This document shows positions 21,442 through 32,870 of a stretch of 64,000 nucleotides of DNA, piece after piece. Made by a program: the position numbers and the translations under genes. Within the stretch, counting starts at the first letter, position 1, and each line of letters begins with the position of its first letter. The DNA is from Prostheceraeus crozeri (lineage: Eukaryota; Platyhelminthes; Polycladida; Euryleptidae): assembly GCA_907163375.1 (NCBI GenBank), contig CAJQUW010016163.1, forward strand, positions 1 through 64,000, written 5' to 3'. The notes beneath the pieces are model-generated. The model worked only from the letters and a program-made list of their open reading frames with translations. It did no database searches and had not been told where the DNA came from.

Positions 21442-23664
21442 CCGTAAGATGGGGTAACTCTGCCATAGTTTTTGATCGTATGATGCTCATATTCTTTCCT
21501 GTTGCATACTTATTTTATTTAAGAGTGACGCTTAGACCAATTGTGTCGTCCACTTTGCGAATTAAACACTCATAATTAATTCTGGATAGCTATTCAAGCA
21601 CATATTTAGGTCATAAAATAGGCTAGTGACTTCTCAGAATATGGGGTAACTCTGCCACTACATTTAAATAATTTATAAAATACAATTAAATGTCTTTTTA
21701 CTGATAACTATAATTGATCAATGTGTCTATGAAGTTTCACAAAGTCCCTTAGAAATGTAAGTTGATGAGTTTTGTTGCAAACGGTTATATTATTTGGTTG
21801 AATTGTCTATAATAATGAGACAAAGAAGAACATAGGCCTATTCCAAAGCAATTCTGTATTAGTACAAATTCAATCAAAATAATTGTTCAATTTTCGAGTA
21901 CAAAAATTCCGCTCTATTTGCAGCTACCGCAAACAAAATAAACGTCATAACTGTAACAATTTCCACAGTACCATTTCAAACATTCAAGACACTGCACCCA
22001 ATCCGGTCCTTCAAAACATCTCCACAAAACGAAGCAATGGGCACATGAAGAGCCATCATCATCATCGAATTCGTCATAAAATGAGTCGTGTCGACTAGAA
22101 GTTGGTTCATCTCGCACTCCGGATGAAGTCGCTCCTTCATTTACTGAAATGGTTGTTGTAATATCCTTACCTGGTTGTATCTTCCTTCCACGCTTGATTT
22201 TAGGCTTCTCAGTCGTTCCCCAACCTCGATTTTCTTTCAATAGGTCAAGAACACTTTCATTGAGCACCTTCACCATTTCACTGGATTCAGTCTGACCGGG
22301 AAGTCTGCTCAACACCGCACGTTCATCAAATGGTACGAGACCAGTTGCTCTGAATGCTGATTGAAGATTCTTCTGTGCGTTGATTGTGGATTGCGACCAC
22401 AACCTATGGAGAAGTGTAGGAAAATGTTCTTTGGGAATACTGCCGATTCTGCGACTCTCAATGCGCCATTGGTCCAAAATTCGTCGCCAAATTGCTTTGA
22501 ACGGCCGAAACCATCCCACATCCAAAGGTTGAGTAAGATGCGTACTATTGGGAGGAAGTGAAGCAAAGTACACATTATGTTCTTTTGTGAGTTCAATAAC
22601 GTCGGGCGAAAAATGACAGGCTAAATTGTCGCCTATCAGAACTTTGACTTTTCCATCTAGAGAAGGTCTCTTCTTCACGAATTCTAGGAAGCCACATTTG
22701 AACCAACGAGCGAATGTCCTTGAATCAAACCAGCCGCATTGCGTGGAATCATATAGGGTATCTGAAGGACCTCCGCTGCACCAGTTCTCATAAATATTTG
22801 TCGCGCGATAAACGACCATTGGTGGAAGCAACGTTCCATCTGCACAACCATAAACCATTATAGAGACCGATGTATTGGAGTGTTCTTTCACGCGCTCTAC
22901 ACGGCGAGTTCCTCTCCTTACGAGTACCTTCTTTGACCCAGGATCATCAGAAAGGTTAGTCTCGTCGTAGTTGAATATCTGACTTGGCATTATGTTCTCC
23001 ATAACATTAGATAAATTCGAAAAATACTCTTTGATCTCCTCTGGATCGACTCGAGAGCGGGCTCTTTTGATGTTACTGGCTCTCCGAAATACAATGCTAT
23101 GACGAGTCATGAATGACCGAACCCAGTCTATACCTGGTAGATTGTTCTGGAATCTTGATTCCACTCTTCCAGACTTGTCTAAGAAAGATTTGACGATAAT
23201 TCTCAAGTCGATGACAGATAGGGGATAACCCCAATCAGCGATTTGTTGGATGGTTTCTACCAGCAACTTCTCTTCGACAACATCTAAAACCGATGGTCGA
23301 CCCACCTTAGATTGGTGTCTTCCATCTAACCGGGAACCTAATGTTCGCCTCGGAACATTGTTATCTGCTGCGGACTGCTGTATGCTTTTTGAGCGATCTT
23401 CCACCTCTTGCATAGCTTTGCTCATTTGTTCGTCACTCCACGGTCGATATGGACGACCACCATCTTTTCGTACGTAGTTACGCGGCATGATCGATGAAAT
23501 GACTGTTCACAGTTAGGGAACATCATCGATAGTAGACGAGTGAAAGTTGAGAGTTGAACATCCAATCAGAGATCAGCAGTCAACAACAATAGTGACAGTG
23601 CTGTTGAGAGTTACAATAAAGTGGCAGTGTTACCCCATTGTGGCAGAGTTACCCCATTTTACGG
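21442..23664. mobile_element. Pogo-superfamily element (level 4, innermost), apparently complete
   Basis: The ends CCGTAAGATGGGGTAACTCT and its near-mirror (CCGTAAAATGGGGTAACTCT) are flanked by TA (21440-21441 and 23665-23666). The 2,223-bp element holds one long intact minus-strand gene. The near-perfect ends and open frame make it the youngest layer of the stack. Confidence 0.9.
21914..23488 (-). CDS. Pogo-type DDE transposase with C-terminal PHD-like zinc module
   Basis: An intact 524-residue protein that would bind the element ends and carry out cut-and-paste at TA. Residues about 10-55 form a Psq-like helix-turn-helix (RPWSDEQMSKAMQEV, RTLGSRL). A CENP-B-type second DNA-binding region follows. 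The catalytic Asps are in IFNYDETNLSD, VLIGDNLACHF and LTQPLDVGWF, with 35 residues between the second and third. The C-terminus (residues about 475-524) is Cys-rich: CAHC, WVQCLECLKWYCGNCY, CGSC, resembling the PHD-like finger of jerky/pogo-derived transposases. No inactivating lesion is visible. Confidence 0.88.
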   Translation of the reverse strand: MPRNYVRKDGGRPYRPWSDEQMSKAMQEVEDRSKSIQQSAADNNVPRRTLGSRLDGRHQSKVGRPSVLDVVEEKLLVETIQQIADWGYPLSVIDLRIIVKSFLDKSGRVESRFQNNLPGIDWVRSFMTRHSIVFRRASNIKRARSRVDPEEIKEYFSNLSNVMENIMPSQIFNYDETNLSDDPGSKKVLVRRGTRRVERVKEHSNTSVSIMVYGCADGTLLPPMVVYRATNIYENWCSGGPSDTLYDSTQCGWFDSRTFARWFKCGFLEFVKKRPSLDGKVKVLIGDNLACHFSPDVIELTKEHNVYFASLPPNSTHLTQPLDVGWFRPFKAIWRRILDQWRIESRRIGSIPKEHFPTLLHRLWSQSTINAQKNLQSAFRATGLVPFDERAVLSRLPGQTESSEMVKVLNESVLDLLKENRGWGTTEKPKIKRGRKIQPGKDITTTISVNEGATSSGVRDEPTSSRHDSFYDEFDDDDGSSCAHCFVLWRCFEGPDWVQCLECLKWYCGNCYSYDVYFVCGSCK

Positions 23665-23665
23665 T

Positions 23666-24775
23666 ATTCTGCGAAATCGTTTCTTTTGCTAGGTTGAGTT
23701 CCATACAGTTTCCCAACTTCGTTAAAATGGGAATTAAAAGAGTTACAAATTCTAGTCGTGTTGGTTCTCATTTCGTCGTTATTTAGTATTCGAATCATTG
23801 GTCTGTCTGACGACTTTCCTAATAGTTTATTAATAAATTTCCAGGAAGCTCTGGAGTCACTTTTGCAGTTCTCAATTATATTTCTGTTAAACTCATCTTT
23901 TTTCTGTTGAATAAGTGCTTTATAATACTTATTGTATTTATGATACCGTTCTTTATCGGAGCAGTTTTGACTGGCCTTTTGACTGGCCACTTTGTACAAT
24001 TTTTGCTTCTTATGTAGTGCTTTTGTGCAGGCACTGTCAAACCAGGTCTTACTGTTTGCTTTCTTCTTCGATAAGCGTATTAACGGGAAAGCTTCCTCAA
24101 AAGCTTCATGAATTTGCTTTTGGAAATCTTCATATAAGTTTAGAGAACTTGTGTCAGCGTGTCGGTTATCGAGAAAAATGCAAGAATTTAGTATCTCAAT
24201 GAATTTCAGTTGGTTGGACTCATTATATATCCTTATTAAGGGCCTTTCGTTTTCATACAAGTTCGCTTTCAACCTATTTAAATGTATAAAAACATATTGG
24301 AGTCTATGGTCAGTGATATTTAAGTCGACATTGCCGGAGAACACTTTATTTCCAACAATATTTCTATAGTTAATGAAAATTTGGTCAATCAAACTAGTGG
24401 TTCCCGTAGTTGAGCTCCTGGTATATGAATTGATTGTAGGATACAATGCATATTCTAATAATGAGTCATAAAAATCTTCTACATTCGTATCATTATCATA
24501 TTTCATTCTACACAAGTTCATATCACCCAACACTGCAAAAACATTTGTGGTATTATGGTTTCTTAGCCATGTATTCATGTTTTCTATGAAGTTCTTTGCA
24601 TTCTCGGATGGTGATCTATAAATTCCTATTATAGTTTGACATTTTAGTTTGGCGTAATGGAATGTGATACTAACTAACTGAATCTGCTCCTGGTATAAAA
24701 TCGCAACCACTGTCTATTAGCGAGATAGTTTCTTTACGATAGAATAATACTACTCCTCCCGACTAAATATGTACT
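23666..24775 (-). pseudogene. LINE ORF2, endonuclease half
   Basis: APE-type endonuclease blocks: IGIYRSPSENAKNFI, FAVLGDMNLCRMKYD (the GDxN catalytic block), TTSLIDQIFIN and NITDHRLQYVF (terminal SDH-like motif). The upstream block SGGVVLFYRKET lies in a shifted frame near 24720-24775, and the N-terminal catalytic Asn/Glu blocks are missing. The downstream linker (residues 200-353 of the open piece) ends at the TA into which the pogo element inserted. Confidence 0.75.
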
Positions 24776-25377
24776 TGTAGGCCTATTGGATCATGCAGAA
24801 TGATCTCATTAATGATAACAATCATAACATTGATGAAGCTAATATGTGGTTTTCTCATTTTCATGTACGATTCATTTTTGCGAGTACGTTATAATATTTG
24901 TGTGATTGGACGCCTACACACTGATATGATGAACTCCAGGAAGGACACACACGCTCTCTCGCGTGAGACAGTTAGTATCACCCTTGGGAGACGACAAGCA
25001 TGCCTAGCTAAAGAACAATATCAATCGTCTTGGCTCAAGATGAAACTGATACAGCTGAGCAAAGCTTAAAATTCTTATAGGCATCCTACTGATTATGAGA
25101 TGGTGGCGAATCCCGGTTACCTAATCCCGGGATTCAGAATCCCGTAAATCCTCATCGATCCCGAGATCCCGGGATTGGAAACCTTAATAGAAGTGAACTG
25201 GAATTAAGACATTGTCTGTGATGGTGTCTTCTTAACGCGTCACTGCGCTGTTTACATTGTTGTTTTTAGTCATTCAGATTTTTAGATTCAAGTTCAGAAT
25301 ATTGCATATTTTTTCTTGCACAATAGAGAATTGTTAAGACACTATGCTGTTTTCTCGAGTAGGCATGATCATACATG

Positions 25378-25446
25378 TAGGGCCAGGGCATACATATAAA
25401 TGTACATTACATATAAATGTACATTACATGTACATGTACATGTATT
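25378..25446. repeat. Low-complexity ACATGT/ATGTAC repeat
   Basis: Two copies of acatataaatgtacatt are followed by repeated acatgt units. A simple repeat in the host-side sequence within the outer Tigger-type element's right arm. Confidence 0.6.
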
Positions 25447-26109
25447 TATGGTGATGCATAGTGAGAATTAGCTGGTCATGATGGATAGAACCTTACTATT
25501 GAAATTGACAACTTAATTTGGTGCAGAAGTAGGCTTCAATACTTCTTATACAGCTTGCTCTTGCACACCTCGGATATAACGTACCAATTTTTTAGGTCCC
25601 TTGAAGTACGTTATAAGTGGGTTCTACTGTAATTGCAAGAATGTGGATATCAAAATTAATCGGGCATAAATATTTTCATACATAGATATATGTTTACAAT
25701 GCGGATATATGCTACCATAGAGGTCTGCTGTTTCTTGACAGCAAGCATGATTCGTGTAGATCTTGCGCTCTACGAATATTATGCTGTGATTTGTAAAGTA
25801 GCCTAAAAATAAATATAGTTATGGAATATTGGATATGAATGATCTGTTAATGTATGTTATAGATTTTAAAGGTATATCAAAATATTGTATGCCAAGCCAC
25901 AAGTTCTGCGTGGCTCTTTCTTACAACAGTGATACGCAAAATGCAGTACGCGTTTGCCATTCAGTGTTGTTTGAAAGCAACGCGCATTGATTCATTACTT
26001 TAATGGTTAATCAGTATTCTTTGCTTCTTTACCTCAATTCTCATTTCACATGCGAATGAAGGAAAATTTTGCTGAAGTCGTGACTTAGGAAATAAAGTCA
26101 TAAAGGTAC

Positions 26110-26362
26110 GCGATTAACCTTTTTTCACGCATTTGGCGATTTTCATAAAGCTGTCGGCCTACAAGTGGTCGCTGGGGTAAAAATTCAAAATATGAATGTC
26201 TGAAATCGGTCGTTACAGAGGAGTGGTCGCCATGAGGAGGCGGTCGCTGCTGGGGAATCAGTGCATTGAAAAATCGTCCAGAGTATGGGAAAATGGTCGT
26301 TGCAGGAGAGTGGCTGCTGTAGGAGGAGGGAAGGGTGGTCGATAGCGGGGAATACTGTATTT
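26110..26362. repeat. GGTCGCTG-rich transposon end
   Basis: Degenerate units such as gtggtcgctg, gaggcggtcgctg and atggtcgttg recur through this segment, which ends ggggaatactgta. That is the inverted form of CAGTATTCCCC-type Tc1/mariner ends. No second end was found. The 93-residue open frame here is a by-product. It lies 29 bp downstream (in gene direction) of the fibulin exon donor. Confidence 0.4.
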
Positions 26363-26390
26363 CCATTGTATTAAAGAAAATTCAGCTCAC

Positions 26391-26693
26391 CTTCGCATCG
26401 AAGAGTCAGTCGATTATGTCGATATCCCTTTTCACAATCAGGCAGAGCTTCATTATATTCCATACAATGCTCCACTGTTGTATTATAATAGTACAGTTGA
26501 GGACATGATATGATAATTTTTTCGCAGACTTTCGTTTTCTGATTCCAGCTGAATTGTGGCTCGCAAACAAGTGGTTTGGCAGTTGTCAGGGGTTCGGATG
26601 TTGAATTTGCTTCGACTGTTGCTGTTGCAATATTCGTCATTATAGCAGTAGATGTAGAATCATTTAGAAACAAGTCTGAGGCCTCGGGATTAA
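26391..26693 (-). CDS. Fibulin-like exon: Thr/Ser-rich linker plus Cys-rich EGF-type region
   Basis: The 303-bp exon is phase 1 in and out, with acceptor tttttag and donor GTGAGC. It begins FNPEASDLFLNDSTSTA, a Thr/Ser-rich stretch with several N-glycosylation sequons, then VCEPQFSWNQKTKVCEK, CPQLYYYNTTVEHC and DCEKGYRHNRLTLRCEG. Its last split codon joins the next exon's AT to make the Asp of DINEC, exactly as fibulin EGF modules are chained. This fits the region between the anaphylatoxin modules and the first calcium-binding EGF. Confidence 0.72.
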
Positions 26694-28006
26694 CTAAAAA
26701 ACAAAATCGTTGTATGTCATCATTTTAAAGGGGTTTTATTGCGTGTTATCACACCGAGTGACTAATCGACTTAATGCAGGTTTAAGCTCTCAGTATACAA
26801 TCATAACGTAAAATATAAGTCTGAACGATTGACATCACCATGATGCAAGAAAAATACCATCACAATCGAAATGCAAATGTTGCGGATTTTCTCTTGAAAA
26901 TGGCAAATCTGTTGTTCTTTCGGATTGGATTCCTGAATTTCCAACAAAGGTATGCATTAGTTTACCTATGTGTCTTTCTACCATCTTTAAAAATTTTAGC
27001 CATGTAAAAAGTCGTCAAATTTTGAATGTTATTTTACCAGCGGTTCTGTACTGGACCTTTTACATTTTGCTCCATGAACAATGATATCGCTGTGTTGTAC
27101 TGCAATGCATCTGTGATGTTAAGTGCATGTACATGTGTGATCCGCAAATTTGAATATCTAAGAAAGATGCAATTTTACAAAGATCAGAAATGTTTTAATG
27201 CAGCTATGTCGGCAAGCTTAGGCTAGTGAATCGGAAATGTTTAACCAATTGCCTTTCACTCACAGACCTCAAATATTAAGAAACGTTGTCTTGATTGCAT
27301 CGCGATTAATGGATGGACAACCTCACACCATCGACATGAAATCAAGGAAAATAAGAGACTGTCACATGCAAGGTATATACAGTATTAGGAAGTGAGTATT
27401 GCTGCTGAATAAAACAGCCCAATGTCACGGTACACTGTTACCGCAAAATGTTGCCAGTGTACCTATACCTTTCATCTGTATATATAAGCCGAGGGGTGAA
27501 AAAGTTTTCTATATTATATCTAATGTTAAACGAAATATCTACATTTCCAACATGTAGACTCCTTATTCAAGTAAAAGTTTGTTGGAAAATAATTTGAAAT
27601 GGATATCCATGGCATATAACAGAGGAAACAAAGAAAACTATGATAAATCTAATTCTAAAATTGCATTGAAAACTTTGCTTTTTGTACAATACGTGAGATA
27701 ACGGTTGTTAAATGTTATTTTAGGACACTGAGTTCTCACGAACATAACTCATCCTTGGATCTTCTTTTTAATAACACAAAACTAAAGCAAATAATATTAT
27801 GATATTCATAACATACATTTCATGAAAAACTACACATTCGGTCAAAGAAGTTAAAAGTCAAAATAAGATTTCATTGACTTAAATGCTCAAAATTCTTTCC
27901 ATGAGCTTCAACACATTGCTCACATCTTTCCAGAACACTGCGGCAAATTCTCTGACATGAGTCTTTATTTCCATCAATGTCTGAGAAACCTGGATTAAGT
28001 AGGCTC

Positions 28007-29090
28007 TCAACTGAGGTTCACAGGTTGGTCGCTGGCCATAAACATGACCATCTCCCAAACACTGAAGTCCATGGGGATGAGATCAGGAGAACGAGGAGGC
28101 CACTCTATGGGACCTGATCGACCGATCCACTTCATCGGGAAGACTTCATCAAGATAGCCTCTCACCGCAGCGGAATAGTGTATGGGAGTGCCATCCTGTT
28201 GGAAAAAGTTGGTGAAAGTCTTCTCTTTCCTGTAAAGTGGGCAAAATGACACTTCGTAATTTTTCCAAGTACGTTTCACCAGCTACAGAGTTGTTGAAAA
28301 ACACAGGTCCAATTACAAACTGTTAGGCCTGGCGGGTTCAATTGCTTTTCAACGTAGCAAAGTGCGTCAAGGTAACAAAAATAAAAATAAAAAAAACAAG
28401 CTAATGACTAGTTAATTTTCAATAGGTACAAAATATGATTTAAAAGAAAATTTTTATATCCTAAAATGTCTAAAAATTTAAAAAATGCTTACTAGAAGGA
28501 CAAACAACCTTCTTTTGTGATAGTGAAGTGTGGGCTCTATGAAGACCAATAAACACAGTTATGTCTGTGCAGTTGCCCATTCGGCTTGAATTGAGATTCA
28601 TCTGACCAAATAATCCTGTTCAAAATATGAGGATAATCATGGTCTTACTGATGAAAATCTCTGCAAAATGAAGATGGCGATCGTAGTCATCTCCCCAAAG
28701 TTCGTGAATAAGACGGGGAATGTAGGGGTGCTTGTCTAGTTCCTTTAAAATATTCATCAGTGATCCTCGTGACAATCCAGACTACCAGTCAGACGCACTA
28801 CAGTCACCAGACTACCGTCTAGTGGACTTCCTTGGACTGATTTCGTACGCCTGAGCAACCAAAAACCTGTTGTCTAATATAGTTGCTGAGACTGGTCTTC
28901 CCGATCTTAGTGCGTCTTGAACTGAGCCTGTTTCTGCTAATGTTGCAATTTCTGTTTCTTATCTCGAATTCTGTATATGGTAACACTAGTTGGAAGTGGT
29001 GTTGGAAAGGTCTTCTTCCATTCTTCGATCACTGTACTTCCGCTTTCATGTTTACAACAATAATTAATCAAAATTAATTTTCGTTCGTCA
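28007..29090 (-). pseudogene. DD41D-type Tc transposase, interrupted
   Basis: The upstream half includes RIIWSDESQFKPNGQLHRHN and CVYWSS (around 28560-28620), the first catalytic Asp block. The downstream half (28007-28340) reads FFQQDGTPIHYS, PMKWIGRSGPIEWPPRSPDL and PMDFSVWEM, with 41 residues between the second and third catalytic Asps, matching the VS/rosa (DD41D) type. Stops, frameshifts and the 161-bp inserted repeat inactivate it. Confidence 0.7.
28348..28508 (-). repeat. Dispersed repeat, copy 2 of 4 (short form)
   Basis: The reverse complement of the block at 16481-16677, lacking its first 35 bases. It sits between the two halves of the DD41D-type transposase, so it must have inserted after that element did. 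Confidence 0.75.
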
Positions 29091-29854
29091 GATGACAGCT
29101 TCCGAGACATTACGTGACAATAAAAAGTTTGAACTGATTTTGGTCATGCATTGATAAGCTTAGCTTCAGAAAAAATCAATGATTCTTAACATTGATATCT
29201 AATCATACGTGTCTAACTGAGCATAGATAGTCCATGAACTGCTAGATTACTCGACTAGATATCTAACTGTTCAGGCTGACGCGGATCATGTTAGAAATGT
29301 AGATATTTCGTTTAACATTAGGTATATACAAACTTTTTGACCACTTTGTATGTATAGTTCGGTTCACCTGGTCTACTTCCGAAGGTCAAACACAAGTAAG
29401 CAATAATTCCACAAGTTCAAGAGGAGTGACACTGCTCCGTTCCTTTCTTTGAATAGCATATTGCTGCTGTTTTTACTCAAAATAGATTCAAGAATTAGTG
29501 GATCTTTAAATGGAACCTTAAGACTTAGGATGGTGACAATCCACTGAGACTAATGTAGGGACAGAGCATCTTTTGAGATGCTAGCTAGGGCGTGCAGCCA
29601 GGTAGTGACTAGAAGCGCTGCATCTAGATGGCTCCGATGTACGCATAGAGCAATGGTCACAATAATACATGTGAATTATATAGGATTCGAAATCTGTCTC
29701 TATTGGATCCTTGTTCTCGATGTCATTTTGAATTTTCTCTCAGTTTTAAAAGCTAGCTAAAATATCAAGGGATCACAATTAAAATTGAAGAAATTTAAGA
29801 GCTTCTTTATTTAAAGAGCACTTATCAACTCGGTTATCTGACTTTCATACTTAC

Positions 29855-29978
29855 ATTCAGTTGTGACGTTGTCAGTCACATTGCTGCGACAGGTTTGGAA
29901 AGCCATTTGACACCACTGATTTCCTAGCAATCGCTTATCTATTTCTTCTTCATTGAGTTGACAACACATGCAGCATTG
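29855..29978 (-). CDS. Fibulin-like exon: anaphylatoxin-like module
   Basis: The 124-bp exon has acceptor atttctag, starts in phase 0, and ends with donor GTAAGT in phase 1. It encodes QCCMCCQLNEEEIDKRLLGN, then QWCQMAFQTCRSNVT. The CCxCC motif followed by Cys-x9-Cys-x6-Cys spacing matches the last anaphylatoxin-like repeat of fibulin-1 (which reads QCCxCC...C...C...C). The final CC doublet of the module is reduced to a single Cys here. Two NxT sequons follow. Confidence 0.78.
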
Positions 29979-31900
29979 CTAGAAATAAGGAAAAGAGATT
30001 TTTTAGAAAAGGATACATTATATGACTTAGTTATGAGGCCAGAGCTTTATGTTCCACTCAAAATTTCTAATTTTACAATGTACAAAATAGTTAATCATAC
30101 TTTAACTGGTGGTGGTGGGGGGGGGGCTAGGGCCCTTCCACATTTTTGACATTGTTCCAAAACCTATTTTTTACATACTCATTCATCTACAAATACATCT
30201 ATGTAATTATTGTACAAATGATAGCGATATTCTTTAAACCCTACTCATAATAGATTTGCAAGTAATATCGTCAGGTTTATGCTACAAATAGTGGATCCTA
30301 AGTGAAAAATGGACAGACTACCATGCCTCACAATGTATTTGATGCATTCATTCATTTGGATTAGTAGTTACTTCACTTTTCTGCACGTTTTATAACTAAG
30401 ATGCAAGCAGACGATACACAATTTACATGCATTTTCAGAAATCTGTTTATTTTGAGCAATATTCAGCGCCACTAAGCTAGCCCAATGATATCAAACATTT
30501 TACCACAATATTGGCTCAAGAAGCTTCATGCGATAACTGATGAAAACGTATCGCTTATCAAAGCAATCTACCTTCCAATATCCAAATGATAATTGCAAAA
30601 CATCAACTTTTTGAAAAAAGTGGATTTCAAACTTTGAACTGCTATTTATAGTAACAAGATGACCGAACTAGTAAAAACTGATATCATTGGAAAGAGCAGA
30701 AGCCAGTTGTTTGACACAGTAACTTCGGCAGCGATTGAATCGTCAGAATCATCAGACTTCAAAATAGTCCAGGTAAAACAGGGTCAATACAACATCGCGG
30801 TCAATACAACTGGTATAGGAATCTATATCCATTATTGTACCTTGCATAGTGTCATGAACAAAATTTCATTTAATGGAGGGATTCCGTCATTGACATGCTA
30901 GCTGTTTTCAATGTTGGGAGATAAAATGGTATCCAAATATCTTGAAGCAATTCGGGAATCAATGCTCACACTGACAAACGCCTTTTGGAAGATCGCAAAT
31001 ATGAAGGAGAACTCCATTAGAAAGTAAATGAATATCGCTACCCATTTTTTGCAATAAAGTAGCGTTTTTAAGGCATTCCAATTACACGAATGGTGCGCGT
31101 CAAATTTAATTCAGAGCAGAGTCGTATTTAGGGGGCGTGTGGTGCCTGTGCCCCTTAACTTTCAAGCAGTAAGTAAGTTATACCTGCTGGCCACCTGACT
31201 TGATTGAGAACAGCTAAAAGTTATAAATTTAAATTTGAAGAATTGTGGAAATGAATAATAACGTGCTTACATATTTTTGTTAATTATGTTTATGTAAAGT
31301 CATCACTCTTAAGTGTATGAAGGCCGGGAAGAAGCGAAAGGAGTTGGGCCAGCAGCCGGTTTCTAAAGACGACGACACTTATGGATTTACTTTGCAGGAG
31401 TTAAGTTGCTGATGCCACTGTTGCTGCTAATGCTGCTGCAGTGGACTTCGACCGTGCAAATACCGATAAAACGTGAAAATGTATGACAGCCATTTTTCGA
31501 ATAATGCATGTGCGCATACGTTATTACATCTGTTGGATAAATAACATACATGTTCTTACTGTATCGCTACACGACGGCAAATCACTTACTATATTTTTAG
31601 ATGAACTACGATTTGATAAAAAGTAAGGCTTCGGCTTTAATTTTTTGCCGTGCGTGTAACTAAATCCTTAAAAACACTGCAATGAGGCTACCGAGACCAA
31701 AAAGTTGCCAGGAGGTTTAAATAGGGTAATGGCAAAACTCACAGAATTCTGGAATTCCCGAAAATCGCATGACTGATTCAATGAATTAGATGGTGGGAAG
31801 GCACAGCAATTATCGGGGTACTTTAATATGGACAATTATTGGACGAAAGTCGGTATGCATCATAGGATGTACGGATTTTAATTGCAATTAAGCAATTCAA
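29979..31900. other. Intron; transposon-end scraps only
   Basis: No gene on the plus strand. A G-run (about 30113-30125) and a segment around 31125-31160 reading tatttagggggcgtgtggtg look like fragments of TE ends. The frame at 30659-30901 has no recognisable motif. Confidence 0.35.
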
Positions 31901-31907
31901 GTCTTAC

Positions 31908-32173
31908 TTTAGATATTCTGTCGGAACTTTCCATTTCCAAACAGCTTGACTCGTTAGCTGCGAATTCAATTCCATTATTGCAAAATTCTTTTTGAATGGA
32001 TTGAAAGCAACAAATAGTAAATGAATATTGACAGACCATTGAGGTATTTTGCGGCGGATCGAAACAAAGTGACTCTGCATCATCGTACGTTTGGTGATTT
32101 TCAGCTGCTCGTTTCCCCGATTTACAGCACAATTCAGAAATGTCGTCGCTCTTGCGAACGAGACATTGGCAAA
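31908..32173 (-). CDS. Fibulin-like exon: anaphylatoxin-like modules
   Basis: The 266-bp exon has acceptor tctgtttcag, phase 1 in, phase 0 out, and donor GTAAGA. It encodes CQCLVRKSDDISELCCKSGK, then RAAENHQTYDDAESLC, SMVCQYSFTICCFQSI and EFCNNGIEFAANESSC. The CC...C...C...FxxCC pattern with a CxxGxxxA start is that of complement-anaphylatoxin-like domains at the fibulin-1/2 N-terminus. Two modules are started; the second is completed by the next exon. Confidence 0.78.
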
Positions 32174-32539
32174 CTGAAACAGAACATTCAATTGAGATGT
32201 TAAGGCACATACTTGTGAAACAACATGAACAGTTGCGGTGACCGAGATAATCAGACAATAATAGGAAAGATTAACACTGACAGTTATAATATCTATCGTT
32301 TATTTCCAAGAAGCCCCAGTGCTGGTAATTGTAATGCCGATATAGAAATACGTCAGTTACAAAAATCAATAAGTCGATAACAAATGAAAAAAATAACTTA
32401 ACACTGTTATCAATATAATCCTCGGTTAAATATGCGTGTCATTGTAACTAAAAATCAATTTTGTCTAATCTTTGACGAACATTCTGGCATTCGAAGAGAT
32501 CGAGAGAAGGGATTAATGTCAGGAGCAAGATGATTGAGA

Positions 32540-32870
32540 GGATGAGCACGATCACTAATCAACGATTTGAATAATTTTGCAACAGCTCAAGGCGACGATA
32601 TCCGAGTGGGAAAAAATGGATACATTGGCAATCTGAAGAACCACAGATAATTCGGTGACCTCTATTTTGTACAGTTTCCATCCGACGAGAGGAAGCCGAG
32701 CTGTTGTTGAAGAGTACTGGTGATGCGCACTTGAGGATACTCCGTACTGAGGAAATATATACAGTGACAAGGTCGTCTTTGGATAGAAACGGTTTTAGCC
32801 GTCTTAGAACCGAAAGTCGAGAAGATGCCTTCTTAGGAACTGCATCCATATGCGAGCCCCAATCTAAAGT
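32540..32870 (-). pseudogene. LINE ORF2 C-terminal fragment
   Basis: RT thumb/tail motifs: RLSVLRRLKPFLSKDDLVTV, YISSVRSILKCASPV and RRMETVQNRGHRIICG, then the YRRLELLQ box. This is the end of a jockey/CR1-group ORF2. It is open for about 96 residues and then ends. No upstream RT catalytic region is present. Confidence 0.6.

Larger units (their letters stand above)
19560..24775 (-). mobile_element. LINE (level 3), split by a pogo-type element
   Basis: A minus-strand non-LTR retrotransposon. The endonuclease part is at 23666-24775 and the reverse transcriptase at 20148-21439. The 3' end is probably near 19560, where the minus strand reads TATTTCTATTTCTATTTTAG, a short-repeat tail. The 5' end is truncated within the endonuclease domain. 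It lies wholly inside the hAT element. Confidence 0.75.
19275..25186. mobile_element. hAT element (level 2), with 8-bp target duplication
   Basis: The ends TAGGGTTTTCAAAATCCCG and, inverted, TAAGGTTTCCAATCCCG are flanked by a perfect 8-bp duplication atagaagt (19267-19274 and 25187-25194). Subterminal repeats of GATCCCGGGAT type occur on both sides. The remaining element sequence (about 19275-19560 and 24780-25186) has no transposase domain, so it is non-autonomous. Confidence 0.85.
18912..25629. mobile_element. Outer Tigger/pogo-type element (level 1 of a nested stack)
   Basis: The left end CAGTAGAATCCACTTATAAC is mirrored at 25629 with one mismatch, and TA lies outside both ends (18910-18911, 25630-25631). 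Next to the ends are repeated units of the type CTCGGATATAACGTAC. Without the insert at 19275-25186 only about 800 bp remains, with no transposase motif, so this is a non-autonomous element. Confidence 0.75.
27488..29348 (-). mobile_element. Tc-type (DD41D) element, broken
   Basis: The inverted ends share AAAAAGTTT and CTAATGTTAAACGAAATATC with CTACATTTC behind (27488-27555 and 29285-29348). The minus strand codes for a decayed transposase. A copy of the dispersed repeat (28348-28508) has landed in the middle of the gene. Confidence 0.65.

Noticed and set aside
26085..26366. A 93-residue minus-strand protein
   Set aside because: It is made of translated GGTCGCTG-type repeats, with no conserved motif, and overlaps a transposon end.
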